DNA of 64,000 nt, taken from positions 958,089 through 1,022,088 of the forward strand of contig NW_022985440.1 in the NCBI RefSeq assembly GCF_010093595.1, written 5' to 3'. The position numbers and the translations under genes are program-made. The notes under the pieces were generated by a model. The model did no database searches. It was given only the letters and a program-made list of their open reading frames with translations, and had not been told where the DNA came from. Below, one piece after another: positions 33,049 through 48,000 of the stretch. Position 1 is the stretch's first letter. The number at the start of each line of letters is the position of its first letter. This DNA comes from Mytilinidion resinicola (lineage: Eukaryota > Ascomycota > Dothideomycetes > Mytilinidiales > Mytilinidiaceae).

Positions 33049-36000
33049 CTACACCGCAATCTTCATCTCCCCAATGCGATCCCCGAGATCCCCATCTCGA
33101 ACCCACTCCTCCAAAACCCTCTTGTACATGACCAGCACCTCATCCATGACCGCCTTCTCAATCACCCCATCCCAATACCCCAATTGCACCTCCACACTCC
33201 TCTCACCCAGCAAGACACCGAGCACAACATCAAACTCAGGCGCTCTGGTGCCGTAGACAGTCTCGAAGTTCAGCGGCGACGACCCAGCAATGCCGTCGCT
33301 AGTGGGGAAGTACGCATCCGCGCCGGTATCGTCAGACCCAGAATACTCGAAGCTCAAGACCGAGTTCCACGGTAGCCGTCCATCTCTCTTCTCTACCGCC
33401 GCAGCCGCAGCGACCAACCCGTGCTGGTGCTCCAGCGTCTGCAGCCAGCTCTCGTGCGTCGCCTTCAGCAACTTTCCACTCGTCATGTTGCTATCGACGT
33501 GCATGCCGCATGCGAGCATGTTGATCATTGGGCCGACGATGTCTTCGATGCCAGGGATGTCGATATCTCGCCCTGCCGTGATGTAGCCGAATAGAACATC
33601 CTGCTGCTTGGTAAAGTGGCGCAGGACAAGGACCCACGCCGCTTGGAAGAGTGTAGCAGGGGTGAGGTTGTTCGCTCTGCACATGTTCGTAATGTCGGCG
33701 GCCGAGACACCCAGTTCCGGGAATCCGATGAGTTGGTGCTCGCCCTTGGCCTGTTCGGTTGCGTGTCCGAGGCGAGGCATATGGCATGCCTTGCTCTCTC
33801 CCAAGTATCTTGTCCAGAAGTTGATCGAGGACGCCAAGTCCTGTTTCTCAATCCATTCAACGTACCGGCGGAAGCTGGGAGCCGGGCCCGCCGCCAGGAG
33901 GTCCTGATACGCGAGGACGAGGTCCTGATAGATTTTCCGTGTCGACATGCCGTCTTGAAGCGCGTGGCTGATCTCGAGTTTGCAGTAGACATCTTCTCCA
34001 GGCTTACACTTGAATACCGTGAATGCGGCTTGCGGGTTGGAGGCGCGAGTGAGTGAGGTGTGTGTCTGAACGATTTCGAGGATTTCGGATTTATTGCACT
34101 CGGTGAGAATGCTAATAGTAGCCTTGTAGTCTTTGAGGACGACCTGGTCATATTCGCCCGATCGGATCACAGACGGAATGAACACAGTGCGAAGGGCTTC
34201 GTGGCGCGCTACTATCTTCTCCCAGGCCAAGCCAAGCTTCGCATTGTCGACTTCGCTATCACCAGGGGCGGAGACGATATGGGCGGTATTGGACTGGTAC
34301 GTCCCTGGCGTTCGTTGCTGACTGGCTAGCATTCGGGTCTGGAGTGGTGTGCAAGGCACGATATCTTCGATATGATCGAAGGATAGACCGACATGGCGGA
34401 TTGCGTTTTCGAACTCAGCGAGGTGGTCGTACGTCATCTTGAGCAGAGGGTAGTCGGTCAACGTGGCCATGCTAGGGATCGTAGCCAGCTTCTCCGCAAA
34501 GACCGGTATGGAAAATGCGAGATTATCGACAAGGCCATAGATTGACTCTTGAATGGCGAGGCGGACACTGTGCACCAGTATCTTAATGGTGATGCTGCCA
34601 TGGAAGACTGTTGCGGAGACGTCGAGGACCGCAGAAGGCCCCTGAGGCTCCTGTTGGGAGGCTTTGATGGAATCTAGGGCAATTTCGTTGCCGTGACCAA
34701 GGGTGGTTTCGTCCACATATTCGAAGAGAACTCCCGTGAAGGTTGGTGGTGATTTCATCAGGGTTAGATTGGCCTCATTCTGGACGCGAGAATCCTTGAC
34801 TTTGCTGAGGAGCTGGATCAAGTCCTGGCTACCACTTTCGTCGAACTGACGGATGCGATTGAATTGTCCCACAGTCCTGGAGTTCCGGCCATCCTCTTTG
34901 ATTGAAACGGTTGTGGGTAGATTGCTTGCAGCTAAGGCTTGAGCGAGAGAAGCAATGATGATGTCCGAAGGTTGTGTAGAAAGCGCGCCATTGCTGATGC
35001 CCAATAGCAGCGAAGATGTGTCGGTTGAAAGGGCAAGCGACTTCTCAACCGTCTTTGCCTTGAGTTCGTCTGGATCTGAGATACCCCATGCGGATATGTT
35101 GAATTTGATCCCTTCTCCATTGACGACCTCTTCTTCATTGAGCCACGATTGGAATGGGGCCGCCTTCTTAGAAGAAATCATGCCACCCTGCAATAGCTCT
35201 TGGAGATCCTCTACAACGATGTTCACTGAAGTCAAATCTGCAATTGAACGATGGATCGTGATTGCGATCAGCTGCTGCTCCTCGGCTGTTTCTACTACGT
35301 CGAAAAGATGGACTGTGAAGAGAGGCCCGGTTTCGATGTCTAGGATTTCTTCCATTTTTGGTAAGAAAGAGTCAAGCTCTGCCTTCGTGGACAAAGTGTG
35401 CGCTTCGAAAGCGTAGGACCCGGTGAGTTCTTTGGTGATAATTTGTCTCCAGCTTCCTTCGGCATTTCGCGTAAGTCGTGCCCGAAGCATAGAATGTTGC
35501 TGGATAAGCGCCTCGATGGCTCGGACAAGCTTTGGTACCGTAGTGGATTCTGCTAGTCGCAGTACGATTGTCTGAGCTTGCACAGTGGTAGATTGAACGC
35601 ACAATTGCTGCCAGTTAGTCAATGGGAACGGCTTCCCAACCACCTCTTCAACCCCGTTGACACCTTCTTCAAAGAACTTTGCTTGCATAGCGAGATGAGA
35701 AATGCTTTCGCAAGTGATGATATCCCTCACACTCAGGGAAATACCCTGCGCTTGTCCCTTCGCGCGGAGTTGCATAGCAGTAATGCTGTCGCCGCCTAGA
35801 TCCAGGAATGACCGGTTCATGTTGATTCCGGGCAAGCCAAGAACCTCGACTAAGATCTCTTGTAGTCGCTTCTGTTGTACGGTGGCCGCAGTAGCCCAAT
35901 CATCCTCGTCATCGTCTCCACCAGCTATCAATTCGTAAACATGCTCTTCCATCTCTTCAATCCATTTAAGGATGGTGACTCTATCCATTTTTCCATTCGA

Positions 36001-39000
36001 CGTCAAGGGGAGTGCGCGCACAACGATCCATAAGGCTGGAACCATGTACTCCGGTACGATTGTTGCCAGATTGTTGCGAACGGAAGTAACCTGTATTTCC
36101 GCCATGCCTTTATCTAACCCGGCAATCAACGCAAGCTGAGAGTCTGCATTGAGCGGCAAAGCCAGCGACTCGAGTGATAGGACAGTGATGAGCTTCTTCT
36201 TGAGATAGCCTGCTTTCGGCAGCAGTGACACGGCGTGCTTCACGCGGGTATCGGCGACAAGGTGGTGCTCAATCTCGCTGAGTTCAATCCTTTGGCCATG
36301 ATGCTTGACCTGGAAATCCTTTCGACTGACATAGCAAATCTCGCCTTCGGCGCTGTACTTGACGAGGTCGCCCGTCTTGTACATACGGCCGCTGCCTTGC
36401 GCCCAAGTTGGGCTTATGATGAAGGCTGCATCTGTTTTTTCTTTGTCGTTGAGGTAGCCGCGAGAGACCATTCTACCTTCGATCATCAATTCCCCAACGG
36501 ACCCGATGGGCGCAAGCTTGTTGTGGTCCTCAGCGTCGACGATCCACATATGACATCCAGATGGGCGGCCGAGATTCGCGGGATCGCTCTCCAACGTCAA
36601 CGGAACCGCGTCCATGCAGTGGATGCTACACTCTGCCATACCGTAGCTAATAATCAGACGAACCAATGGAGCCCATGTCTTGACATTATCTTGAGTTAGT
36701 AGCTCACCACCCAAGATGAGGGTTTTCAGGGTTGGAACACTCTGTGGATCCAGCATGCCAGCGACAGTTGGAGTCAAGAACCCATAATTAGCCTTCATCC
36801 GGTTGATGGCGCCAGGCAAGTCGTTAACACGCTCCTCTTCCGAGGGTATGCAGATGCAGCCTCCACGCTGGAGAGTCGTGAATACATCTGCAGTAGCCAC
36901 ATCGAAAGTATAGGCGGCAAACTGATTTCTATTAGTCTAAGCTGTGAAAATACACGAGGAAGTCTTACTTGAAGGAGTCGGGTATGAGGGCCGACTTTTC
37001 TGTTCGTGCCGTGTGCCTTGGAGGAGGTACAGAGCGAGCCGTGCTCAACCACGATACCTTTTGGCTTTCCGGTAGAACCAGAAGTGAATAGGACAAACGC
37101 CGGATTTGATGAAGAAACTTGAGGAAGTTGCGCACTCGAGGAGAGGGTAGCGAATAGTTCTTCCTCAATTACAATGGTGTCTGAAATGCCCACAAACTGG
37201 TCCGCATGGAGTCTATCCGTGAGAACAATGCTGGCACCGGTTTCCTGGATGATCTGGATCATGCGCGCGATTGGCTGAGTTCTCCCAAGATGGACGCAAG
37301 CGCCTCCAGCTTTGAGCACTGCCATCATAGAGACCACTGCGTAAAGAGATTTGTCGAAGCACATGGGCACGAGGTATTCTGGTTTGACACCTCTCTCAAC
37401 CAAGTAAGCGGCCAGCTTCTCAGATAGCTGATCCAGCTGCTGGTAAGTAAGGGAGCCATCCCACGATAATACCGCTTCCGCATCTGGCCTGAGTTTGACT
37501 TGCTCGCGGAAGATGTTATGAACACAGTTCTCTACGTTCTGGACGTCAACCATATTGTTCCATTCAATCATTTGCTGGAAGTGCGCTGGCGTGACTAGCT
37601 CAATATCTCGAAGGGGAGTGGATGAAGGTGCCTTGGTCAGTTGCTGAACGACATGTTCAAATTGGTCGAGAACCTTTCGAGCCGATGCTTCCGGCAAAGC
37701 TTTTTGATCGAACTGGAGCTCCACATCGACTTTATTTTCGCTCATGATCATACACTCCACAACAACGGCATAGGTATGGAAGCCGAGAAGAAGATCCTTG
37801 TCGAGGACTTCATCGAGAAGATTGCCTTGGCGCTTGTCCTGAAGATTCGCGAGCGGCTGCTGGATGACGAAGAGATTCTTAAGATTTTGCCTGTCTCCTG
37901 CCATAGCGTAGATATTTTGGAGGCCTGCGTGCTCGAAAGGAATCATATCGGCTTGTTGTTGCTGCAATCTGCTCAAGAACTGTGTGACAGTGGATGTCTG
38001 GTTCATCTGAATTTGAATAGGCACAGTAGTGATAGTTGGGCCGACGATGGTCTCAATGCCTGGGATGGGGGCGTTGCGTCCAGACAAAGTGGCAGCGAAT
38101 GCGACCCCGTCAGAGCCCATGTATCGACCTGTAACAATGGCCCAAGCGGCTCGAAGAATCGTTGAGAGCATGAAGTCGTTTCCGCTCGATACGATGTCGA
38201 TGGATTTTGTGACTTCGCGATCAGGCGATGGTTGGTAGGTGGCCGAAGGAAGAGCAGGAAAGCTCTGGGGCGCGCCCTGACTCAGCTGTTGACTCCAGAA
38301 AGTATTGGAGGCTGTTGGATCAACATCTTCGATCAGCTTGATGAACTGGTTATAGCCCGCTGCAGGTGCGACCTGAGACCCTTCGTAGAGAGCTTCTAAC
38401 TGTTCCATGACGAGGTTGGCGCTGTGCCCGTCGTATAGGGCGTGGTGCACAGTCCAGATGAAGTGCCTATGTTCGAGATCAAGAGCATACCGAGCAAGGG
38501 GGCTGCCGTAGTGGATCTCAACTAGCTTGTCGCTTGCGGTATACTTGGAGAGAGAGGTCTCGTGCTGCCACGAAACACCTTCTTTGACAACGACTTGCAT
38601 TGCCCCAGTCTTTGATAGAACGATTCGGGTTCTCAGGATCGGATTGAGGGCGACAAGCTGGGTCCAAGCCGTCTTGAAGCGAGTGATATCAATATCGGTG
38701 GGGAAACGGAAGACTCTTTGAGCTGTGTAAGCGGTCCCTTGTTGCGTAGCAAGCTCCATCAGGCCGGCTTGCAGAGGCGTGCATGGATATATATCCTCGA
38801 TAGCGCTCTTGTCGACTCCACATTGAGCGGATGATTCCTGAATCAGGTTACCAATATCTCCTGAAGCGAGCTTGAATGGCGGCACTATGGATTGGATCGC
38901 AGAGACATCCTCGGGAACTACTGTCATCGCCATATCAGCCAACACTGGGTTCTTGAAGATATCCGCGACAATCAGCTTGTAGCCTTCCGATCTCGCCATG

Positions 39001-42000
39001 GAAGTTAGCCTCATTGCTTTGATACTGTCGCCGCCCTTCTTGAAAAAGCTGTCGTCGGCGCCGATAGATACAGGGTCAATATTCAGTAGCTGTGCCCAGA
39101 TCGACTGGAGTATCATCTCGATGGCCGTTGACGGGGCGCGTCGTGGAGCTGAGTCTTCAGCATCTGCAAGAGAGTAAGCCTCAACTTGGCTTGGTGTCAA
39201 GCCGGCTCCGATTCTCTTCAATGCATTGCGGTCAATTTTCCCGGTCTGTGTCTCCGGCATTCTCTGGAGTGGTATAAACAGAGATGGGACCATGTAAGTC
39301 TGCAGGGACTGTCCAACATGATCTCTTAGCTGCAAGAACTTGGTGTTTAGTGCGTCGGATAAGGGAAGAATTTCGTTTTGGCTGTCTCCAATCTCCTCGG
39401 CCGAAGGCACGAGAAACGCAGCCAGAGCCGCCTTTTCGATGTCTCCACCAAGAAGAATCTTCTCAACAGCAAGGTGTTGGGCTCCAAACGAGCTCATCTT
39501 GATATGGTGTTCGATTTCCCCTAGCTCAACACGAAGGCCGCGGATTTTGATCTGTGTATCCTTGCGACCTAAGCAGGTCATGTTGCCATCCTTCGTGTAC
39601 CGGACTAGATCTCCAGTTTTGTACAGTCTCGTAGGCGGAGGCTCAATAGAGGACGCCCATGCAGGAGCAGCGATGTAGGATTCCGCCGTCTTATCTGGAT
39701 TCTTGAGATAGCCCCTCGCAAGAAGAGGACCCTCAACGAGCAACTCGCCGATACAGCCGATGGGAAGTAGGCGGTTAGAGTCTGCCTTGTCGGTGACCCA
39801 AGTCCTGCACCCCTGACCCTTCCCTATCATCGATGGAGGAGTATCAGGCAACGATCTAGTCATCACCGCCAGGATAGAGCACTCTGCTGGGCCGTAGTCG
39901 TTGAAAAGGGAGACTCGATTAGCCCATCGGTCATGGATATCAGCACGAAGCGGTTCGCCTCCGAGGACCATTGATTTGAGCCCTGGTACTTCGTCCGGAT
40001 GGAAGGTATCTGCAACCGTTGACACCATGATGATCCAATCCACTCTCAGACCGTTGATGGCGCCGACCAGGTTGTTCAGTCGGTCATACTCAGATGGGAC
40101 ACAGACGCATGCACCAGTCACTAGAGGTGCAAAGCTCTCGAACAAACAAATATCGAATGTGTGGGTTGCAAATTGAAGGACGCGGGAGTTCTGGTTGAGA
40201 AGAATCTGAGGAAGCTGATAGTGGGCCATTGTAGTAAATCCGCGATGCTCGATGATGACGCCCTTGGGCTTTCCCGTACTGCCCGAAGTAAAGACAATGA
40301 ATGCGGCATTTTCGGGTCCGTACTGGGGAGTTTTGAAGTCTTTCTGGGTTAGAGAATCGACAAAAGAGGTCTCGATGGACAGGACATTTGGAACGATGCC
40401 ATCGAAGAGACCAGCATATTGAGGAGATACAAGCACCACTGAAGCCTCGATATCGTCAAGGATGTTGAGCATTCTCGGCATTGGGTAACTGGGCAGGAGC
40501 TGCACGCAGACACCGCCGAGCCTCATGACTGCGAACATGGAGATTATATTCCACATGGACTTGTCGAAGCAAAGCCCTACTTTGACTTCTGGACCAACGC
40601 CAATAGAGATCAGATAGCTTGCGAGTTTCGCAGACAAGACGTCAAGCTGCTTGTAGGTTGCGGTGCCATCCCATGCGGATATCGCCTCGGCATTGGGTCT
40701 GGCTTCAACATTCTTGAGTACCAGGTCTGGAATCCGAGCATCGATGCTCTCGGGAAGCTCGGCGTTCCATGTGGTAATGGCCTTGAGGTCATGTGGGTTC
40801 AGTAGCTCAATCTCTTCGACGGGCTTCTGAGAATCTCCGGAGAGCTCCTGCACGAAATGCTCAAATTGATGGAGCATTCGTGTCATCTGATCTGTAGGAA
40901 TAACATCTACGTCATACATTGCTTCGACGGAGAAGTCTCCATTGCTGCCCAAATTGCAAAGAACCACAAGCGGATACATGTCAAAGTTTTCTTCCGGCCT
41001 TGGGAGAGGGTCCATGCCGAGAAAAGAATCGTTATCTTCGCCAACCGGCTGCAATACGAGAAGATTCGTGATATTGTCAACGGCAGCGCGAGCCTCGGGG
41101 CTGACTTCGCGAATCTTTTGCAGTCCGAAATGTTCGTAGTCCATTGAATTGATAGATTGAGTTTGAACGGCATTCAAGAACTGGCCGGTAGTTATACCTG
41201 ATTTTGGCACTGACACCTTCACCGGAACGGTGGTAATGGTTGGCCCCATAATCGTGTCAATTCCAGAAATCGGGACATTGCGGCCGGAGACAGTTGAAGC
41301 AAAAGCGATGGACTCTGAATCTGCGTAAGTTGCGAGTGTCATCGCCCATGCAGCTCGTTTGATTGTGGAAGGCAGAATGTTGGAATTGATGGCCGGTGCT
41401 GTAGCATGCAGGGTAATGGTTTTCTTTGAACCTGCAGCATATCCGAGCCCAACGATAGGAAAGCTGGTGGGGAAGCTTCCTTGCGATTTGAACTCATCTT
41501 TCCAGAACTTTAGGTTAGCTGCATCAGACACCTCGCCGAGGCGGCCAATGAAGGTTTTGAACGGTGTCGACTCAGCTATACGTTCTCCTTGATAGGCTTG
41601 GGTGACTTTCTCAAAGAGTAAAGAGATGGTCCATCCATCATAGATCGCATGATGAGCTGTCCAGACGAAATGAACGGCAGACTTGGACTCCTCGACGATG
41701 GCCACTCGCATTAGAGCATCCCCGTATTGGAAAGGAGAAAGCTTGTCTTTGGTAAGGTAAGCCTCCAGATCGTCTGCTTCTCGCCACGCAAGTGGCTGTC
41801 TGTGGACGACTTGAAGGCTTCCATTCTTTGGCAAGTGGACGATACGACTTCGTAGAATGGCTTCTTGCTCAACCACGGTGGTCCAAGCGGCATAGAAGCG
41901 CGACAGATCGAAATCGTGGGAAGGAAGTCTGAAGACCTTTTGCGCAATGTATGCCCCGGTCTTCCTCATTCCTAATGCCATCAGGCCTTCCTGGAGCGCG

Positions 42001-45000
42001 GAAGTTGGGTAAATATCTTCAATATCTCCGACTAGAAGATTGGATTGTGCTGCTACGTCTAGAATGACTTTGCCGAGCGGGGAACCGTTGAGGGCAATCA
42101 AGCTGAAAGGTTCAATCTGTTCGGTTGCCTTTTGGCCGTCGGTCGTCCTAGCTACAGTAGCCATGTCGTCAAGGTTTGGATGCTTGAATATATCTGACAC
42201 ACGAATGGTGGTATTGTGCTTCCGTGCTGCTGCCACCATCTTCATTGCTCCAACACTGTCGCCTCCCAGGCCAAAGAAGTTGTCGTCCCTGCTGATCGTT
42301 TCAGCCTCGATGCTGAGAGTTTCACTGAACAGGCTCTGGAATAGTCGTTCCATCTCAGTCCTCGGTTGAGATTTTGAGGTATCTCGGAGCATGTAATGGG
42401 ACATTTGGGCTTTCGTGAAGCCAGATACCATCTGTCTCAGCGTCGTGCGGTCCATCTTACCTGATTGAGTGGAGGGAATCTTGAAAATAGGCACGAAGAG
42501 CGAAGGTATCATATAGAACGGTAACACTTTCGCCAACGACCCTTGCAAGCTCTTGAGTAGCTCTCGTAAATCACCAGTGATTTCTAGGCTTGCTTGATCT
42601 TTGCCCTGTCCAAGGTTGGAGAACTCTGGAGAGCAGACGTAGGCAATGACAGTCTTGCTCTTGGTGTGCTGTTCAATGGAGATCGCGTCAATGACAGTTT
42701 GATACCCATCTGGTAAAAGCTGTTGGGCCTGATGCATGATCTCGTCCAGCTCAACTCGCTGTCCATTGATCTTGACCTGCGTATCACGTCGGCCAACAAT
42801 AGTGATACTCCCATCAGTATTGAGTAAGCCGAGATCTCCGCTTTTGTAGAAACGACGGATGGTTCTAGAGCTTGGGAAAAGGTGGACCCAATCCGGATTT
42901 TCGATGAAAGCAGCGGCGGTTTTGACAGGGTCCTTCAGATACCCTCTTGCTAGTAACGGTCCTTCGATAAGGATCTCACCAGTGCAGCCAATTGGAACAA
43001 GACGATTTGGATCTGCTTCGTTGACAATCCAAACATGAGTTCCATAAGCAGGGCCAATATTAGTAGCTGCAGAATTCCTTGAGAGTCGCTTACTAGCCGT
43101 TTGGTTGACTGTAGTCTCTGCCGGCCCATAAAGGTTGTACAGCTCGACCTCATCCGCCCAGGTCTCAACGACGTCGCGATTCAGAGGCTCGCCGCCGTTA
43201 TTAAGCCGTTTCATAATTGGTACGTCGGATGGCCGGAGCATGCCGCTTACGGTAGCAGTCAAATCAGCCCAATTAGCCCTTCGAGAGTTGATACCACCAG
43301 CGAGGTCGTTATAGCGCTCATCGTCAGAGATTACGCAAACAGTACCACCAAATTGAAGAGTTGTAAAGATATCCTGCAGAGAGACATCAAACGTGTACGC
43401 GGCAAACTGGAGGGCGCGAGTCTCTGAGCTGAATCCAAGGACTGGCCCCATTGCAACGGCACAGGTCCGTAGATTGTAATGCTCCAGAACGATGCCCTTG
43501 GGCTTCCCCGTTGTTCCGGACGTGAAAACCACAAAGGCTGCATTCGAAGGCTGTACGTTTGAGCAGGGGCTCCCCGGCAGTTGCGCCAGGCCGTTGATGA
43601 AGTTCACATCAATCCCCAAAACGTGGTCAACATGTGGGGTGTCTTTGAAGATATGAACATTAGCAGGTGCGGCCAAGATGACCCTCGAGCCTGTCTGCTC
43701 GATGAGTCCTTCGAGTCGATTAACCGGATGTCCTGGATCGAGAGCAACTGCCGCACCGCCTGCTTTCAAGATTGCGAGCATCGAAATGATGGTCAATGCT
43801 GACTTTTGGAAGCAATATGGAACGGTGACTTCCGGGCCCACTCTAAGAGTGATGAGGTGGTGCGCAAGTCGAGTAGATTGTTCATCAAGCTCTTTGTAGG
43901 TCCAGCTCCCTTCATAAGAGCATATGGCTTCAGCATCGGGGTGTGCAAGAACCTGGACTTTTATCGCATCGTGAATGCATTCCATTGTTGCTTCGGGATA
44001 TACATCTGTGAATGTTTGGAGTTGGCGCAAATGCTCCTCGCTGACGAGATCACATTCTCCGACTGTCTTATCTGCCTCCTGGACGGTTGACTCGAGAGCT
44101 CTGGCAAGTGTAGCACCGATATTCGTGACTTGAGATCGAGTGAAATCATTAGTCCAGTATTGCAATGTGACATTGACTTTGCTCTCCGTGACACCAACAT
44201 CGAGAGCGAGCGCGTACTAGACACCATATCATTAGTGAGACGAACACATGTTATGCTAAGAACTGTTTACCTCAGTCGGATCATATCCTTCAATTGCTTC
44301 CACCTTGATACTGGAATCTGTCAATGTCTCATGGTCGGTTTCCCTGTGGAACGAAATGATAGTGTTGAACAGTGGCTGGCTACCCATTTTCAACGCATGA
44401 TGAATTTCTGCTAGGCCACAATGCTGATTCGGCAGAGCGCGGGTCAAATCGTCGGCGACTTTGTCAAGAGCGGCCGACAGAGACACAGAATCGTTAAGTT
44501 CCATGCGAGAAACTAGCATGGTGATAAAAGCACCCACTCCTTCTTCAATGCCATCTAAGGGTGCGTCTCGCCCAGACGAAAGGTATCCAAAGCAAACATC
44601 ATCTGAGCCAATGTACTTTCGTAGGAGCAGACCCCATGCGAGCTGGAAAACATTTACCAGTGTAACATTTTTGCTCCCACAGTACTCGGTCAAGTCCCCA
44701 GCTGTCATTCCAACGTCAATGTTGATAGTCTCTAGCTTTTTTTGTGGATCGCTGGCGTCCTCCAGTCCAGCAAGTAGGGGGAAGAAGCAAGGGGTGACCT
44801 CTGAAAGGTACTCGCTCCAGAAGTCAATGGCCAAGCTCATGGGGCGGCTTCGAACATGCGTGATATAGTCTTCGAAGGCGAAGCCGTTTCGATTGCTAAT
44901 TATTCCGTCGTACGCAAGGATAAAATCCCCCATGAGATTTGCAATCGAGGATCCGTCGATAATTGCATGATTTATCTCTAGTTTGCAAATGGCAGTATTA

Positions 45001-48000
45001 GTCGAGATATGACAGATGGTAAATCGATGGAGTGATTGTCCAATCTGAAATACGAGTTGCTGTTGTGATTCGAAGATTGCCTCAACCTCATCTTGCTGGC
45101 ATTCGTGGACGGGGATCTCTGGGCTGATTTTCTTAAGCGCGACCTGGTCATAAAGGCCTGCTCGGCTGGCACTCTCCACGAAAACGGTCCGTAGAGAGCT
45201 ATGGCGTTGGACCACTTTTGCCCATGCCAACTTTAGCTTTTCAACATCCAGTTTATCGGAAGGATTCCTGGTCTCCACCTTGAGGGTGTGGTTGTATTCG
45301 TAGCAGCCTTGCGCCTCGGACCTGACCTGAGAAATCAGTAGGCCGTGTTGCATCGGAGAGCTTGGATAGATGCTTTCAACTCGTGCAAGATCCGAGATGC
45401 CGATTTCTGGCAGTTTCGAATGAACTAGGTTGTCCAGGTCGTTGTATGAAAGCCCCAATAGGGGAAAGTCCGCCAGTGTAAGTTCGTGTTGGCGGTTCTG
45501 CAATTGGGACAGAGAGTCCACGAGATATGCCTTGGTAGCCTGCACCCAAGCTTCTAGCAAGCCCTGGTTCTTCATATTCTTGTTGAATACAAACAACAGT
45601 TGCATCTGCCCTTGAATGACCTCAGCCGTGATTTCGACAAGTGCGAAACGGGGGGTTTCCTTCCCAACATCTTGAAAGATTGCCTGGTAACCGGGAACTT
45701 GAGTCAAAAGCGCGTCAGATCGCTCTAGTTGATGGTAAAGGCCTAGATAATCGAATGATAGTTCGACGTGGTCGTGGTCTTTGAATTTCGCGATACCGGC
45801 TTCGTTGAGGTAGCGCGATGCAAAATAAGGGCGTCCATTTCCCGGTACGCTGTGTCGGACATCTTTGGCACGCTTCACCACGTCAAGGATTCCAAAACTG
45901 TCGACCATATCGACGTAGAGAGGATACATAGTTGTGAACCAACCTACCGTTCCAGATATGTCGATGTTTTCGTCGAAGGGTTCCCTGCCGTGACCTTCTC
46001 TGAATATTGCAGGAACGGCTCGATCTGTAAACGTATTCTTGAAGGCGTAGATCAGTGAAGCCAAGAGGAGATCAATAGGTTCGGTGTTGAAAGCGGAGTG
46101 GCAAGCGCCCTCGAGGAGCTCTTTGGTAGTTGCAGAATCGAGAGTAAAGGTCTGCTCCTGGGTGTCGGATATACGGTTTGATTTATGCGACATTCCCCAA
46201 TAATCGAAATCAGGAGAAGGGATATCAAAAGGTAGCACATCAGAAATATCGCCCACCTGGGATTCGTGCTCTGATTGAAGTGCAAGCCAATTTTGAAAGG
46301 GCAAGGGTTTTTCTGCATTCAGAGTGCCCGTGGTGAGGATCTCTTCCAAATCTCGGAGTATGACCCGCCATGACACCAAATCGATCATAACGTGGTGGGC
46401 AACGAGGAAGAGATATTGCCCTTCTGCCGATGTGTTGAAGAGATTAACCGCGAAAACTGGTCCCGACTGAGTGTTCAATTCCGTTTGGGTGGTAGCCATG
46501 ATAGAAGAATTGTCCTTTGCCGACTCTAGTCTATGCACCGTAAAGCTAAACGATCCGGCGACCTGAGAAAGGATGGTCTGCATCCATTTCCCACTCTCAT
46601 CTCGCACGAATCGGGCGCGAAGCATAGAATGCTGAGCGACAATGAAGTCGAGTGCCTTAGCAAGATCAAATTCGGATATTGGCCGCTCCACCTTGAGATA
46701 AAAGCTTTGGTTGAATCGGGTCTGTCGTGCATCATCAATCTCGGTAGGTGCAATATCGAAATACATTCGTTGCACTGGAGACAAATCAAAAGCGACGTCG
46801 AGCTTTTCTTCTGTTGAATACGCGTTCTCCCCAGCTGACTTAACGCAGTACGACAGTTCGGTGATGGACTTGCTTCTCAAGATGTCCTTTACGCTGACAG
46901 CAAGTCCTGCAGTTCTGCATCGCGACATGACTTGCATTGCGGTGATACTGTCACCACCCAGACTGAGGAAGGACTTCTGGTGGCTGATGTTTTCGATAGG
47001 AAGGTTGAGAACAGTGGAGTAGATGGCACGGAGTTGCTCTTCGATGCTGTCCGACTCTTCGGTGATGGGTACGTCTTCGAGTTCAATACCAACGACCTCC
47101 CGATATAAGTCGTTATCTGCATCAGTGACCCATTTGCTGACAAGGGAACGATTCAGCTTTCCGGAGATCAACATTGGAAACCTCTCTAGTACGATCCATG
47201 TCTCCGGGACCATGTATTCAGGAACGTTGGCCTTCAGATTTTCTTGAATAGACTGAAGGTGCTGCTGAATAGGGTCTTCGTGCATCTCCTGGACCGTGTG
47301 GACTTCTGCTTCGACGGTCTCCGAGCTTTCGACCAGATAATCCACTAGGGAGACCAATGCGACAAGGCGGTTATGGAACAATCCGGATTTCGGAAGTATG
47401 ACCATATGATGCCGGGCTTGGGGGTGTGTTCCGATATGATGCTCGATTTCTCCTAATTCGATGCGGAGGCCCCTCAATTTCACTTGCGTGTCTTTGCGGC
47501 CGATGAAGTAGATAGACCCGTCATCCAGGAATTTAGCAAGATCACCTGTCTTGTATAACCTCCTTCTGTGTCCAGATTTCGTCAACGGACCCCAGGCTGG
47601 AGACTCAACGAATACTTCATCAGTTTTCTCCTGGTTCTTAAGATATCCACGGGCTAGGATTGGACCCTCGATCAGGAGTTCACCGACGGTGTTCGGTGGG
47701 AGCAAAACATCGTGGTCATCTGCGTCAACAATCCAGCAAACGCCTCCGACCGCATACCCGATGTTCGCAGGGTCTGTGGATGCTGTCATTTCGGTGTTCC
47801 CAGATGCTGCCACCGAGCACTCGCTGGGCCCGTATCCGTTGACTAGTTGGACATGGTCGGCCCAAGTCTCGACATCAATCTTCGACAGAGGCTCTCCTCC
47901 TAATGCAAGGGTTTCTAGGCTTGGGACCATACTAGGCGCCATCATCTTTACTAAAGAAGGGGTCATAAATGTCCAAGTAATCTTGTACTCGTTTATGATG

